Source: Diadema setosum (taxonomy: Eukaryota > Echinodermata > Echinoidea > Diadematoida > Diadematidae). Taken from it: 64,000 nt of DNA. The DNA is taken from contig CM067075.1 of the NCBI GenBank assembly GCA_033980235.1, positions 29,020,385-29,084,384 of the forward strand, read 5' to 3'. Positions 1 through 10,883 of this stretch are shown here, one piece after another. The position numbers were made by a program, and so were the translations under genes. The notes beneath the pieces were generated by a model, which worked only from the letters and a program-made list of their open reading frames with translations, did not search any database and was not told the origin of the DNA. Positions within the stretch are counted from its first letter, which is position 1. Every line of letters starts with the position of its first letter.

Positions 1-262
1 CGTTATTCCGAAGGTTCGATATTCCGAAGGTTCGTTATTCCGAAGGTTCGTTAATCCGAAACACGCAAATTCCCTATACCTAGAGGTTCGTTAATCCGAA
101 AATGAAAAAGGGTTCGTTAATCCGAACATTTGTGGCGTTATTCCGAAGGTTCGTTATTCCGAAGACTTGTTCATCCGAAAATGAAATTCGGAAAAACGAA
201 CCTTCGGAATAAGGAATCTTCGGACTGAAGAGCTTTCGGAATAACCAACCTTCGGAATAACG
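1..262. repeat. Short-period tandem/inverted repeat (TTCGGAATAACGAACC type)
   Basis: Roughly 16-18 bp units built on CGTTATTCCGAAGGTT run through this segment, with variants (GTTAATCCGAA) and the reverse complement (AACCTTCGGAATAACG) in the distal half, so the array switches orientation near position 185. Open frames here follow the repeat period and are not genes. It abuts the edge of peptide-gene unit A. The family is not identified. Confidence 0.8.
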
Positions 263-463
263 AGCTGTAACCATAATTGTAGTGACGTTGTAGGACGGGC
301 GGATAAAAAGAGCTGAATGGGGGTATGGGCTTTAAGTTTCAGATATAACATGCTGCCATTTTTTGTAATATTGCTGTAGTACATGTATTTTCATTGTTTG
401 TTACCAATTAAAACTGAAAGTTTGATATATCATTTTACTCTTATACCCGCATTATCTTCATTA

Positions 464-1027
464 GATATGACATCATAAGAAAGCCTGATTAATTATCTTT
501 AAAATGACACCTCACTTGCTATGTTTGGGTGTTCTTGGAATGTGCAAAACAGACGAGTATGGGGACAGATCAAAAGTGAAAAGTCACAAAAATTCTGCTG
601 TTGATAATGTACAGTTTTGATCAAAAAAGGCCACTGGAATAAGCAATGTTGAAATGAGAGGAATTTCAAAAACTCCCATTTCCTACACATTAGATGACTG
701 TTCGGTCAACGTTTATGTTTAATTTTAATCTGCCGGTACATGGTACTACATGCAGCTATTGATTCAAGGATGAAGCCTGGAATCTAATGGTAATCTCACA
801 ATGCATTCATTTCAAGCACATTCCTTTCCTGAAACGACAAAGCAAAAAGGAATTTAATATACTGTTTGACATAACACGATTGCTCTATAAGCTATATATT
901 TTGCAACATTTCAAACTTGACCTTTCGTCATACTCAGTCGCACTGCGCATTTCAGAAATGCATAATGTAAGCAATTGAGTTGTCGTTGTAAAGAAAATTA
1001 ATCAGGCTTTCTTATGATGTCACATTT
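464..1027. mobile_element. MITE-like element with inverted ends
   Basis: The left end (464-494, containing ATCATAAGAAAGCCTGATTA) is the near-perfect reverse complement of the right end (about 996-1027, TAATCAGGCTTTCTTATGAT). The interior has no protein I recognise. It lies in an interval (about 416-2142) absent from the matching place in units B, C and D, so it is an insertion. The superfamily is undetermined. Confidence 0.65.
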
Positions 1028-1104
1028 GAATGAAATGATGTAGTTTTAAGAGAAATGCGATACATCAAATTGGAAATGCAGGACATTTTTGAGAGTTTTA
1101 TATA

Positions 1105-2099
1105 TACACTCAGCAAAAAAAAGAAAGTAAACTCTTTTTCGAGGTCATATTTTTCATAGAAGATTTTGATGAAAATCAATGTACTAGTATTATATACCAT
1201 AATTATTGAAGGTAATTCAATTGGCTATTAAGCTCATAGGTTGATTAAAAGAAAACTTTATGCATGAGTGAGCACATTCGTTTTCGTCCTCCAAGGCACG
1301 AAATTAAAAATTGCAAAAATTTACACGTTCTCTTTCATTTGCAAATGTCCGTCACGACAACATTGCCAACAAAAGACCAGTTTAACACAATGAGATATAT
1401 GAATGAAATAGCAAAACCAAGTTTCCTTTCTCTTTGTTTTCAAAACCTCTAAGAAAAGCAAAGTGGGAAACTAAAGGGGAAAATAAGAACTTTCCGTAAA
1501 GTCAAACTTCAAATGACATAGGGGATAATAAGCATACAGATGATTAAATAAGCAGAATTTCTTTATTTACTTATTTTAATCTAGTGGTTCAAGAATTCAT
1601 GAGTCAAATTCAAGAACAAAACAATATTTACAATTTCCTAATTTGAAAAAAGCCCCTCAGATTTCTACCATTTTTTTTAATTATTACTTCTTCTCTAATT
1701 TCATTTGAATTTAGATTTGACATAAGATTCTTCATTTTCCTCCATTATTTTAGCCTTTATTGATCATTTGGGCTTTAAAGATATCATAGAGATCAAAGAT
1801 TTTTTTTTGCAACATAATTCATGTTTCGTTTCGTGTGAAGTTTGTTGTTTGTTCTTATTATTCTATGGGAGAGCACACACATGAATGACAACTTGTTCAG
1901 TTTTGCAATTTTTACTTTTGTGCCCTGGAAGAGAAAAACAAAGGTGTTCACTCATGCGTTAAGTTTCCCTTTTTGTTGACCTACCAGGTTGATAGCAAAT
2001 TGAATTACCTTTAATATGGTATATAATACTTAAGCTTTCAGCCAAATGTTCTATGAAAAATATGAACTTGAAAAAGCGTTTACTTTCTTTTATTGCTGA

Positions 2100-2104
<5 letters not shown>
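1105..2104. mobile_element. Non-autonomous DNA transposon, TIR ACACTCAGC, TA target
   Basis: ACACTCAGCAAAAAAAAGAA at the left end mirrors TTCTTTTATTGCTGAGTGT at the right; similarity of the arms continues for about 170 bp inward, including TCATATTTTTCATAGAA versus TTCTATGAAAAATATGA. The element sits in a TA-rich site and TA flanks both ends, which fits a Tc1/mariner-type target, though with TA microsatellite around it the target duplication is ambiguous. There is no transposase ORF. Confidence 0.65.

Positions 2105-2142
<38 letters not shown>
2105..2142. repeat. (TA)n microsatellite
   Basis: An uninterrupted run of TA dinucleotides directly beside the ACACTCAGC-type element. Confidence 0.9.
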
Positions 2143-2146
<4 letters not shown>

Positions 2147-2285
2147 ACAGTAAAACCATCGGGCTGTGTTGTAGTACCTCCTTGGGAAACTGAATTGCCG
2201 CTGTTGGTATCATTTGAATGGGAGTGAATGATTAAAAAAAAAGTGCGTGAATGCATAGCTTACTTCCAATGAACTCCTGACGATT

Positions 2286-5200
2286 CTAACGAAGCAGACT
2301 GCAGCCTAATTTGAGGGCTGTTCCCCAAAAATCTTCGTGGATATCGTCCTCGGACACGGCCTCGGGAAAGGCCCTCGACATACGGAAGGCTGGCGGATAA
2401 AAGCGTATTCATGTCATTACCATGATAGCAGCAACGGACACCAAAGACGCAACGATGGCGAATATGATGAAAACGATGATAGTATGATGACGATGACGAC
2501 GACAATATTCATTATAACAAGTGTCATGAATATAAATATTGTAGGTATGATTTTCACATTAATAGCAATAGTACTAATATCATTTAAGGCCTATAGTACA
2601 AATGTCAGGGGCGGATCTAAGAATTCCATAAATTGTGGACGGAAATATTTTTGGTGCTACATATGGGTTTCATTTCATTTTGTTATTATTATTTCTTTTG
2701 CTTTAACGAAATAATATAAGGGGGGCTTAAGCCCTGTGCGCCCCCCCCCCCCCCATCCGCCAGTGAATGTTAACAGTACCCTTTAACATTAAACATTGTC
2801 ACTCGTCACAATCATCATGAATGCGGTTGTTAATATTTTTTATTTTTCACACCAGAAATCACAATACTAAGACTTTCGATGGTTACAATAAATATGAATA
2901 AGAAGTCTTGGACCTAGTAATGGTGATTGATTGGGGCACATTTTTTAATGTGTGTAATTATGTAATCATTTTTATATGCCTATGCATATACGATTTTGTA
3001 AATTACTTTTTCTTCGACTGGAGTATAGAATCATTGATTTGGATTCAGCTGAATTGAATTTACCTAAATTGAATATGATTTGATTTAATTAAATTGAAAG
3101 GAATTGCGTCTGCCTTTTCAGTTTCCTTGTTTTTTTCTATATCTTACCTAGCTCTGCGTCGGATGCACCATCAAGCAGCGCGCATCCTTTCTTGCCATAA
3201 TGCTTCGCAGTGTCCAAAAAGCTTTCGGTGCGGAAGTTATCTACGTGCAGAATTGCGGTGAACACAATGGCAGAGTAAAATATTGTTACAAGAGTGTCAA
3301 TTTCATCATATTTCATTCAATTCAATTCAATTCAATTTTTATTTTCCACTCATGGGGTGGAACACCCTCGTCAGCCAAAGGCTGGTTTTCAGAGGGGTCC
3401 ACACATTGATTAAAAATACAAACATTATACGTACAGTATGACAAGGATATACATCACATAATATGCAAAGAGCAAGAAACAAGGTATATGCACCATGATA
3501 GCTTGTTTCAGACACAAAAGTAGAAAAGGAAAGAAAAACATTATCTAAAAGGCCTTAGATTACAACATAAAGAAGAAGAAGAAGAAAAAAAAATAAGGGC
3601 ATGTGACACTGAATTTCAAATACAGAAGAGAATCGGTATTGCTGAGATATTTTGACTGTGAATTGATGAATAAAAAAAGGGAATGGCTTAAACTCCATCC
3701 GGTTAAATATCCTATATTTATAGTTATTTTATAAATTTATGTAATTTTTTTTTTGAATGTATCAATGGAAACATCAGAAGAAACATGTCGAACTAAGTCA
3801 TTCCATAAAGAAGCACCTTTATATACAAAACATCTTTTACCATAATCTGTTTTAGGGCGTCTAATATTCAATTGCATGTCGCCCGACCTTGTGGCATAAT
3901 GTGATTGACGTACTCTAAAAAGTTGATTCAAATACGGTGGGGCAGTATGATGAACACATCGATACATAACTTGAGCTAAATGCTTTGATCTGCGAATGTG
4001 CAATCGATCTAATTTCAATGAAGAATACAATAATCTACTTGGGAATAACTGGTTCACCTTCAACACTGCCCTCAAGGATCGGTTTTGTAGAGATTGCAAC
4101 TTATCTAAATTTGTTTTGTTGGTGTTTCCCCACACCACAGAACAATAATCAAAATGAGCTTGAATGACAGATTTGTAAAATAATTCAGCTGTTTTCTGAG
4201 TAATGAAATATCGTATTCTTTTTAATAAGTAAAGATTCTTCACTACTTTTAATTTCAGATATTCAATATGTCTATTCCATGATAAATTCTCATCAATATA
4301 AACTCCCAAATATTTACAAACATTCACTTTCATAATGATAGGTGTGTCATTTATATACACACAAGAATCACCACTTATATTGTTCCATTTCTTCAATCTT
4401 TGTTTACTACCAATTAACATATTTTCACACATTGCAACATTTAAAACCAACTTGTTAACGTTCAACCACTTTGAAATAATCTTCAAATCATAATTCATCA
4501 TTTCATATATTACGTTTGGGTCCTTATTTGAATAAAACAAACACGTGTCATCTGCATATAAAGACAGTTTACACATATTTGTACTTTGATAGGGAGGTCA
4601 TTTGTATATAATAGAAATAACTGCGGCCCGAGGAGCGAGCCTTGGGGTACACCACAGGTTACATTTCTCACATAGGATGAAATGCCATTTATACATGTAA
4701 ATTGTTTTCTTTGACAGCACAAATAATTTTCGAACCATTTTACTTCTTTATCATCAAAACCATACAATTTCAATTTATGCAATAATATTGCGTGATCCAC
4801 GGTGTCAAACGCCTTTTTCAGGTCTATCATAACAACACCAACTAATTCCCCTTTATCTATCGCTGAGAACCAATTTTCTGTTACATTAAGAAGAGCAGTC
4901 TGTGTAGAAAAATTTCGTCTAAAGCCGGACTGGCAGTTGGAAAGTATATTATTCTGTAATAAATAATGTTGTACCTGGTTACAAACAATAAATGAAATAA
5001 ATGAAATGAAATGAAATGAATGAAATGAAACAATTTTCTCCATTATTTTTCCAATTACAGAGATAACCGATATTGGCCGGTAATTACCCAAAATACTTTT
5101 GTCACCACCTTTGAATATGGGGGTCACTCGAGCTATTTTCCATTGATGTGGTAAAATGCCTTCATCAAAGGATCGATTTATAACATGAGTAAGTGGTGAC

Positions 5201-7053
5201 GGAATAATGTGTGCTATGGGAGGGATAACTTTGGCTGGTACACCATCGGGTCCGGTCGCCTTATCACATGGCAGAGCGGTCAAAAGTTTCATGACATCAA
5301 TAACTGAAACGGTATTAAAAACAAAATTTGATGTTACTTTTTCAAAATGATCAGCTGCCTTGGATTCATGACTTCCGTTCTGAACACTAGTACCAATGTT
5401 TATGAAGAACTCATTGAAAGCATTCGCCAGCTCTTTGCCGTGAGTAGGCACATTATCGATCATAATACTATTTATATGCTGACTATTTTTCTTATTTGGC
5501 GTTATATACTTCAGCAAGTTCCATATTTCTTTGGAACTGTGTTTAGCTGAGTTAATCTTCTTGGTTATAAATTCCCTTTTAGCTTTCCAAACGGCCTCAG
5601 TTACATCATTTCGTGCTATTTTGTAAATATCCCAGTCATGCGTAGAAATACTCTTTTTAGCTTTAGCTCTAAGGCGATCCCGGGAGCGAATCGAAGTTAG
5701 AATATCTTTCGTCATCCACGGTGATTCTTTTGTTCTTACCCTCCGCTTGTGGGCTGGTGCATTCTTATCAATGACTTCTATGTTCTGAATCATTATTACC
5801 TTCCTCCTGAAGACAAACATAAATCAAACATAACAAAAGATATAAAGATCAACCATTGGGCCTATATCCGAATGTATGTATTAATAGCACAAGTTGATGG
5901 TCTCCTATAGTATTACGTTTTTCTTTAAGTCCTTTTCCTTTAATTGCGTATTGCATGTTGGCTTTTACATGAAACCAAATGAGGGCAACAATGCTCGAAT
6001 GCTCAAAGTTTGAAAGTTACTATTGCGTTGTCATACTCAACATAAACTTTTATATTGTTGTCAGTAGCTGCTATATTCAACACAGAATTACCTAAATATT
6101 CACAACAGCCACAGCCCAGGGAGGGCTGTTCACTTTTCGAAGTCAAGTTTATAGTAGGAAACAACAAACAAGTACTAAAATTTGCAGTTAATAGCTCTTA
6201 CCATTAATATCTGTTTTGCGGGAGCACATCGCGCATATTGCCTATAACTATAATTAGTCACATGTCTTGACACTTGGATGACTACTGTATGAGATTGCTT
6301 GATATATTTCCTTCTCAGTGTCACTCTAATTCTATAGTTGTTTTTTTTTTCTTTCGTCAATTTACTGTTGCCGACCAATCTTTATACTGTATTTTTTTCA
6401 ACGTTTGCTAACCATAATAAATAAACCCTTTTTTCACCCTTAAATTTTCCTTTCCTCCTATCCGTATAAACATATATGCGTCTACTCTGTCTCAAACTCT
6501 TCCTCTCGCCATATTGGCCGTTATCGCTCGATTTCTTTTTTTTCTTTGACCCTGTATATACAGCCACCCGAATTGACTTCTTGGGTCTGTCAGATGTTCC
6601 CCCTACTCTTATATTATTACCCCCCCCCCCAAAAAAAAAAAACCAACAACAACAACAAAACAAACAAACAGCAAACAAACAAAAACAAAAACAAACAACA
6701 ACAAACAAACAAACAACCAAACCAACCAATTAACTAACCAACCAAACGAACAAACAAAACAACAGTTTCAAAACTATCGTAATGCAGGACTTTTCTTTCT
6801 ACCGGAAAGCCATAGCAGCATGCTTATTACAATCGTCATCTGTTACACTATATTTTCCACATTTTAAGAGATAAGAATATTTTGTATTGAGAAATGGAAC
6901 GGGCAGTTGTCCCGCATGCTACTAGGAGCAGATGCGACCTTTACCTTTGGCCAGGCTTTCCAGAATTTCCTTCTTCAGGTCTTCGCGGCTGGGGGCCGAG
7001 CTGCCGAGAGAGACGGTCATCAGGAGGCCGAGCAGTACCAGGGCGAGCTTCAT
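2286..7053 (-). CDS. Peptide gene A: centrocin-like dimeric antimicrobial peptide precursor (spliced, diverged copy)
   Basis: Coding exons on the minus strand are 6945-7053, 3148-3240 and 2286-2389, giving 101 aa. Exon 1 ends AAAG before GTAAAG and exon 2 ends CTAG before GTAAGA; both introns are phase 1 and acceptors end TAG and CAG. Residues 1-20 are a signal peptide (MKLALVLLGLLMTVSLGSSA) and 21-36 a charged propiece. The exon 2 segment has one Cys (Cys56), then comes the acidic spacer AFRMSRAFPEAVSED and a C-terminal segment with Trp89 and Cys97. These are the only two cysteines, as expected for one interchain disulfide between heavy and light chains; the centrocin assignment is inference from this layout. 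Compared with B-D, exon 2 lacks 21 bp in frame, the Gly-Phe-Trp start reads Ser-Phe-Leu, and the C-terminal chain is four residues shorter. Net charge of the first chain is close to neutral. Intron 2 is swollen to 3.7 kb by a retrotransposon. The frame is intact, so it may still be expressed, possibly with altered activity. Confidence 0.75.
3310..5785 (-). mobile_element. 5'-truncated non-LTR retrotransposon inside intron 2 of gene A
   Basis: The insertion is minus-strand, in the same sense as the gene. The host sequence of units B-D is continuous across this point and broken here. The 3' end, at the low coordinate, carries a (TTGAA)n tail (plus-strand ATTCA repeats at 3318-3337). The element keeps reverse transcriptase and the C-terminal region but has no endonuclease, so it was truncated on insertion. 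Only the first few codons of the open frame to 5820 (around FRRKVIMIQ) come from host sequence. Confidence 0.85.
3737..4576 (-). pseudogene. Reverse transcriptase, catalytic YADD and C-terminal part
   Basis: This continues the RT after a frameshift. It starts with LSLYADDTCLFYSN (catalytic Asp-Asp), then KYLGVYIDENLSWNRHIEYL, typical of the thumb region, and the C-terminal block ending NDLVRHVSSDVSIDTFKKKI common to CR1/Jockey-type elements. The AATAAA and (TTGAA)n tail lie downstream near 3318-3345. Loss of frame with the upstream part makes it non-functional. Confidence 0.85.
4510..5790 (-). pseudogene. Reverse transcriptase, N-terminal part (CR1/Jockey group), frameshifted
   Basis: Visible motifs in order: a basic region ahead of RT (WMTKDILTSIRSRDRLRAKA), DKATGPDGVPAKV, FKGGDKSILGNYRPISV, the FDTVDHAILL fingers/palm block and GVPQGSLLGPQLF. 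The frame then shifts at about 4590, just before the catalytic YADD, which is read in the next frame. An in-frame 45-bp (ATGAA)n insertion at 4990-5034 adds about 15 residues rich in Phe, Ser, His and Ile within the RT domain. This is a dead retrotransposon ORF, not a host gene. Confidence 0.85.
6610..6765. repeat. Low-complexity poly-C then (CAA/CAAA)n tract
   Basis: A run of C, then A, then degenerate AACAAACAAC repeats. The same structure occurs in unit B (28538-28640) and shorter forms in C and D, so it is an inherited unit feature in the first coding intron. Confidence 0.85.
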
Positions 7054-7663
7054 GATTGTTCTGTTTGTACACTGCAATGATTTCAATAAAGGAATGATTT
7101 ACATTCAGGTAATAGTCTTATGGTGCAATGCAGGAATTAATCTACTTTGATTTGTTTACCCTATAGATTCCGGTATAAAAACGATATTAATGTAATAAGT
7201 TTATGCAGATCATATAATAATGACAATGGTAATGGCGGCCATATACCTTGGGTGAAGCGCACATGTCCGTGTATGGACACTCCTGGCGCTTAATTCGGTA
7301 CCGACATAAACAGTTGATAAAATATTCACATTTTGGATAACTGATTATGAATATATAAAGAGTGCGTTTTATATAAGCGTTTTGTTTTATAATTTTGTGT
7401 CACAGGCAATACTGCACGTGTTCTTCATCATCTGACATTATAAAGATTGGCTAAAATGTGGTAGTCATTCCAACTGAGATAAGTTAACTTTTCCCTACCT
7501 TCATAGGTGGCAGTAAATTGTATAAATACGAATACAAACACAACAGGCCGTTGAAAATATAAATAAGTATACCATATTCTGCCTAATAATGACAATATCA
7601 CGCATACAAAATAAGCATTCATCTACAATCACTCTGTAAAAGCAAATAAGCTTACGTTATCAC

Positions 7664-7769
7664 CTTGAATGTAGTCGACGAAAAGCCGGAGTCAGCTATT
7701 ACGAGTCTCTGCTATCGAATGTTAAGAAGAGCGCGATGAAATTCACAGCGTTATGCTCATCTATTTATA
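7664..7769 (-). promoter_or_regulatory. Predicted core promoter and non-coding 5' exon of gene A
   Basis: On the minus strand TATAAATAG (7761-7769) is followed, about 30 nt later, by a block conserved in all four units and ending CATTCAAG before a GTGATAAC donor (exon end 7664). The matching acceptor lies before TGTACAAACAG at 7071, 18 nt ahead of the ATG at 7053. The resulting 5' UTR has no upstream ATG and the start codon has A at -3. Start and splice sites are predicted, not proven. Confidence 0.6.
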
Positions 7770-8395
7770 TCTTCTAGCAGCCATACATCTCTTTAGATGA
7801 AATATGTTGCTACCATGAGTACATTACTATGATAGTTTGATGAATCGATATTTTTTGGAACTGTTAAACTGTTATTCTGTATTTAAATTTCACAGTGGTA
7901 AGGGAAGAAGGTGTCCGGATGAACGAGAACTTGACAATCAAAGAAGAACATAGTTCAAGCAGGAAGTATACGGTGTCTCACATAAGGTCTCAGACTTCGT
8001 GTTACAGGAGATTGATCAACTTTGTCATATTTTGTTTTCTTTTGTTTGTTTCTTTGTTTGTATTGTTTGTTTGATTTCACATTGCTGCGGGTTCCAAAGT
8101 CATAGTTTTAACATTTTCCCCTTTTTTCCTTCTTGTTTAGAGTGCATGCAACGTGGTGAAAGATCACTGTCGTTCGTTTGCTTTTTTGTTTCCTTTTTCT
8201 TTTTTGTTTTGGGTAGAGTGTAGTAAGATGAATAAGTTTTTCTTCTCCTCCTTTTTATTGAATTGAATTGATCATAGTTTATTGATAAAAATAAGCAAAG
8301 TAGTAGCCGGGTGACTAAATTATGCATTGTATAGGGCAATATATATATATATATATCAACAACATAGATAAGAATGACTGACGTTTCAACAATAT

Positions 8396-8571
8396 ACGAA
8401 TAATTTATGAGTTGTGAGTGCATCAGGGCACGAATATCGCACGAGGCGCAAGATAAGCCACTGGTCTATTCAACAAGGCGCGTAGCGCCGCGTTGAATAG
8501 ACCAGTGGCGAATCTCGCGCCGAGAGCGATATTACGTGCCCCAATGCACGAACAAAATCATAAATTATTCG
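8396..8571. mobile_element. Palindromic MITE
   Basis: Ends CGAATAATTTATGA and TCATAAATTATTCG are inverted. The interior is a second strong hairpin with CACTGGTCTATTCAAC facing GTTGAATAGACCAGTG around a GC-rich loop. It sits at the left junction of the 8-kb insertion in unit A. Confidence 0.75.
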
Positions 8572-9220
8572 TTTTATACAACACCTTGTCCACAATCACA
8601 GTACTAAATTAGTGAACGCCAACTAAGGAAGGCCTAAAAATAAATGTAACAATTACTATAGGCCGAGAATTATAAACCACCCTGTGTACTGCTTTCAAAC
8701 ACTCGTCATGATTCGACCACACAGTCACAGGAATCACAAACTCCGCAGGGTCTATACCCATTCTACACTAACGTTAGATCGAGTTAGGCCTGACTGTTAG
8801 GCCGATCTGAGATGTCGGTAGATCTAGTAGTATCTAGGCCCCTAGTAGGTCTAGTCTAGACTTTGTCTATTTCCGAAAATGATTTTGTATAAAAACACAG
8901 AAAAATAATCAAATTACGGTTTCTCAACTTGAAATGAAGTCTTAATTTTGGGATCACTGTGGTCCACGTAGCAGATCAGAGTCAAAAGTAAAAACACAGC
9001 AGTAGGTAAGGCCGCAATACATGCAACTAGCTAGGTAAAGTAGCTGCGCGTACACGTGTGAATAGATACGTTGCAGTACTCCGCCGCGCCTGGTCTGCAT
9101 GTGTGAGACTTACCGGCAGCGCAGCGCAGCCGGCCAGCACTGCTGGCGCTTTGCTAGTGTGAGCCACAGAACTCTGTGAGCGGCCGTGCATTAGTGGCCC
9201 CCCGCGAAGCCGTGCTATAG

Positions 9221-9402
9221 TATACAAATGATGCACAGGATAGAGTGCATTAGTGTAGGCGTAGTGCACTCGAGGGTATTTACAATTGTGAAACATGCAC
9301 GAGGCGAAGCCGAGTGCATGTTGCACTACATTGTAAATACCCGAGAGTGAGCTACGCCTACACTAACGCCACGAAATAATCCTGTGCATCATTTGTTTTA
9401 TA
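9221..9402. mobile_element. Palindromic MITE (ACAAATGATGCACAGGAT ends)
   Basis: TATACAAATGATGCACAGGA at the left mirrors TCCTGTGCATCATTTGTTTTATA at the right. An inner palindrome joins GTGTAGGCGTAGTGCACTCG with CGAGAGTGAGCTACGCCTACAC. The length is about 180 bp and it codes for nothing. The open frame at 9027-9326 (minus) is a by-product of this GC-rich palindrome. Confidence 0.7.
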
Positions 9403-10071
9403 AAGTGGGTCGAAAATTCGAAAACTAACATCATTTTTCAGCGTTTTTCACGTACCTTTGTGGGTCAAGACGTCCGAAGATGTTCGTCCCAAACTTTTAC
9501 GCACGTCGCACTGTACTCGCGGAAGTCCCGCACATACAGTATAAGTATAATGGGGGGTTGGGTTTCCGGACACCCGCATGAAAACTTACTTATTTTACAT
9601 AGAATATGCACCCTTTACCTTAAAGACTTGATATAGACTCCTCATATAGGCCTACTAGACAACATACTCTGAAAACGGCGTGAGAATTAACCTGCTAAAT
9701 CGTTGGATTTGCTCTTCAAAGTGACTCCATGTACGCGTCCGGTCCCATAACGCTTGGTCTACTGTACTGTACAAAGTGTACGTATATGTATAGTATAGTA
9801 CAGTATACGTACGTACGCCACATATGTTATGCACAAGGGAAGACAGGCCGGCCGGCCGGCAGCCCGAACTAGAAGTTGTTTACAGGATTGACAGCGCGTA
9901 CGCGTATGCATGCAATTCATCAAAGGAGCCGCCGCGCGCACAGACGATCGGCAATCTACCATAGGATTACAGGCAGTGCAATAGTACTGAAGTAAAGGAA
10001 GGAGGTGTGTCTCATTTCAGAGCTTCCTATTGGCTACATTCTTGAACCCATTTTATAATACCTTCGAGAAC

Positions 10072-10388
10072 CATGCCAGGGGGCGTATTTTTTATTTACA
10101 CGCAAGCCTGTGGCTTTTCGCAATCTAATTCAATGAAACCGCTCGTGATGCGTCTATGCTTATTCCACTAGGGTTGTTTGTTGCGAAGTGTTCTGTGAGT
10201 ACTGAACCCTCCGCTCGCGACGATTCGATTCGTACACATTCATCAGTGAGTGTGTGTACGCGCTGTGAAAGTTTTGCTCGCCGTGGTAGACCTGCATCCA
10301 ATTAGTACATGTACAAATGTTGTACGTATCCAAACAATGTAAACGAGTGAGAGTGCGAAAAAGAAAACAATACAAAACAAAACAAAAT
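10072..10388 (-). repeat. Left arm of about 300-bp inverted repeat
   Basis: It reads as the reverse complement of 16012-16302. Shared stretches include the GCGTATTTTTTATTTACACG block, the CATCCAATTAGTACATGTAC block and the GCGAAAAAGAAAACAATAC block. Arms are roughly 85% alike by eye and bracket about 5.6 kb. Confidence 0.75.
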
Positions 10389-10582
10389 CTGACCAGGAGG
10401 AGAGGGGAGAGAGAGAGTCATAAGGAAAGAGATAAAAAAAGCAATGAATATTCTGTGATATCTCATCAAACCTGCACAAAAGTGATCAATATTATTTCGG
10501 GTATATGATACGTTCCATGGAAGACCACTATACTTTATTGGTGTATATTATAATGGGCTACACTGACCAAATGATTATTATA

Positions 10583-10583
10583 C

Positions 10584-10628
<45 letters not shown>
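10583..10628. repeat. (TA)n microsatellite
   Basis: A TA run next to a palindromic MITE. A similar TA run recurs at 10835-10880 on the other side. Confidence 0.9.
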
Positions 10629-10629
<1 letters not shown>

Positions 10630-10631
<2 letters not shown>

Positions 10632-10781
10632 AAAGAGTCTCAAGTACGCCATGGATCCAACGATTACAAAAAATTTTTATTACAAAATTTTCGGTCTGCC
10701 TCAGACCTTCGTCAGTGCAAAGACAATGATGGACAAATTTTTTGTAATCGTTGGATCCATGGCGTACTTGAGACTCTTTCT
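10630..10781. mobile_element. Palindromic MITE of about 152 bp with a perfect stem
   Basis: AGAAAGAGTCTCAAGTACGC at the left is the exact reverse complement of the right end, and the match continues through CATGGATCCAACGATTACAA to the central loop, giving a stem of more than 40 bp. It has no coding content and is flanked by TA repeats. Confidence 0.8.
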
Positions 10782-10830
10782 TCTAATAATTACAACATTC
10801 GAAGTCCAACACGTGGAAAATTCCAAGATG

Positions 10831-10876
<46 letters not shown>

Positions 10877-10883
10877 ATATTAG

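Noticed and set aside
2337..2714. 125-aa plus-strand open frame over exon 3 of gene A
   Set aside because: It is antisense to the coding exon and runs into ATG/GAT-rich and repeat sequence. No counterpart of similar length is kept in the other units beyond the exon shadow.
6932..7150. Plus-strand 72-aa frame starting MRPLPLARLSRISFF, repeated near 28774
   Set aside because: It is exactly antisense to coding exon 1 of the peptide genes, whose splice sites and frame are conserved.
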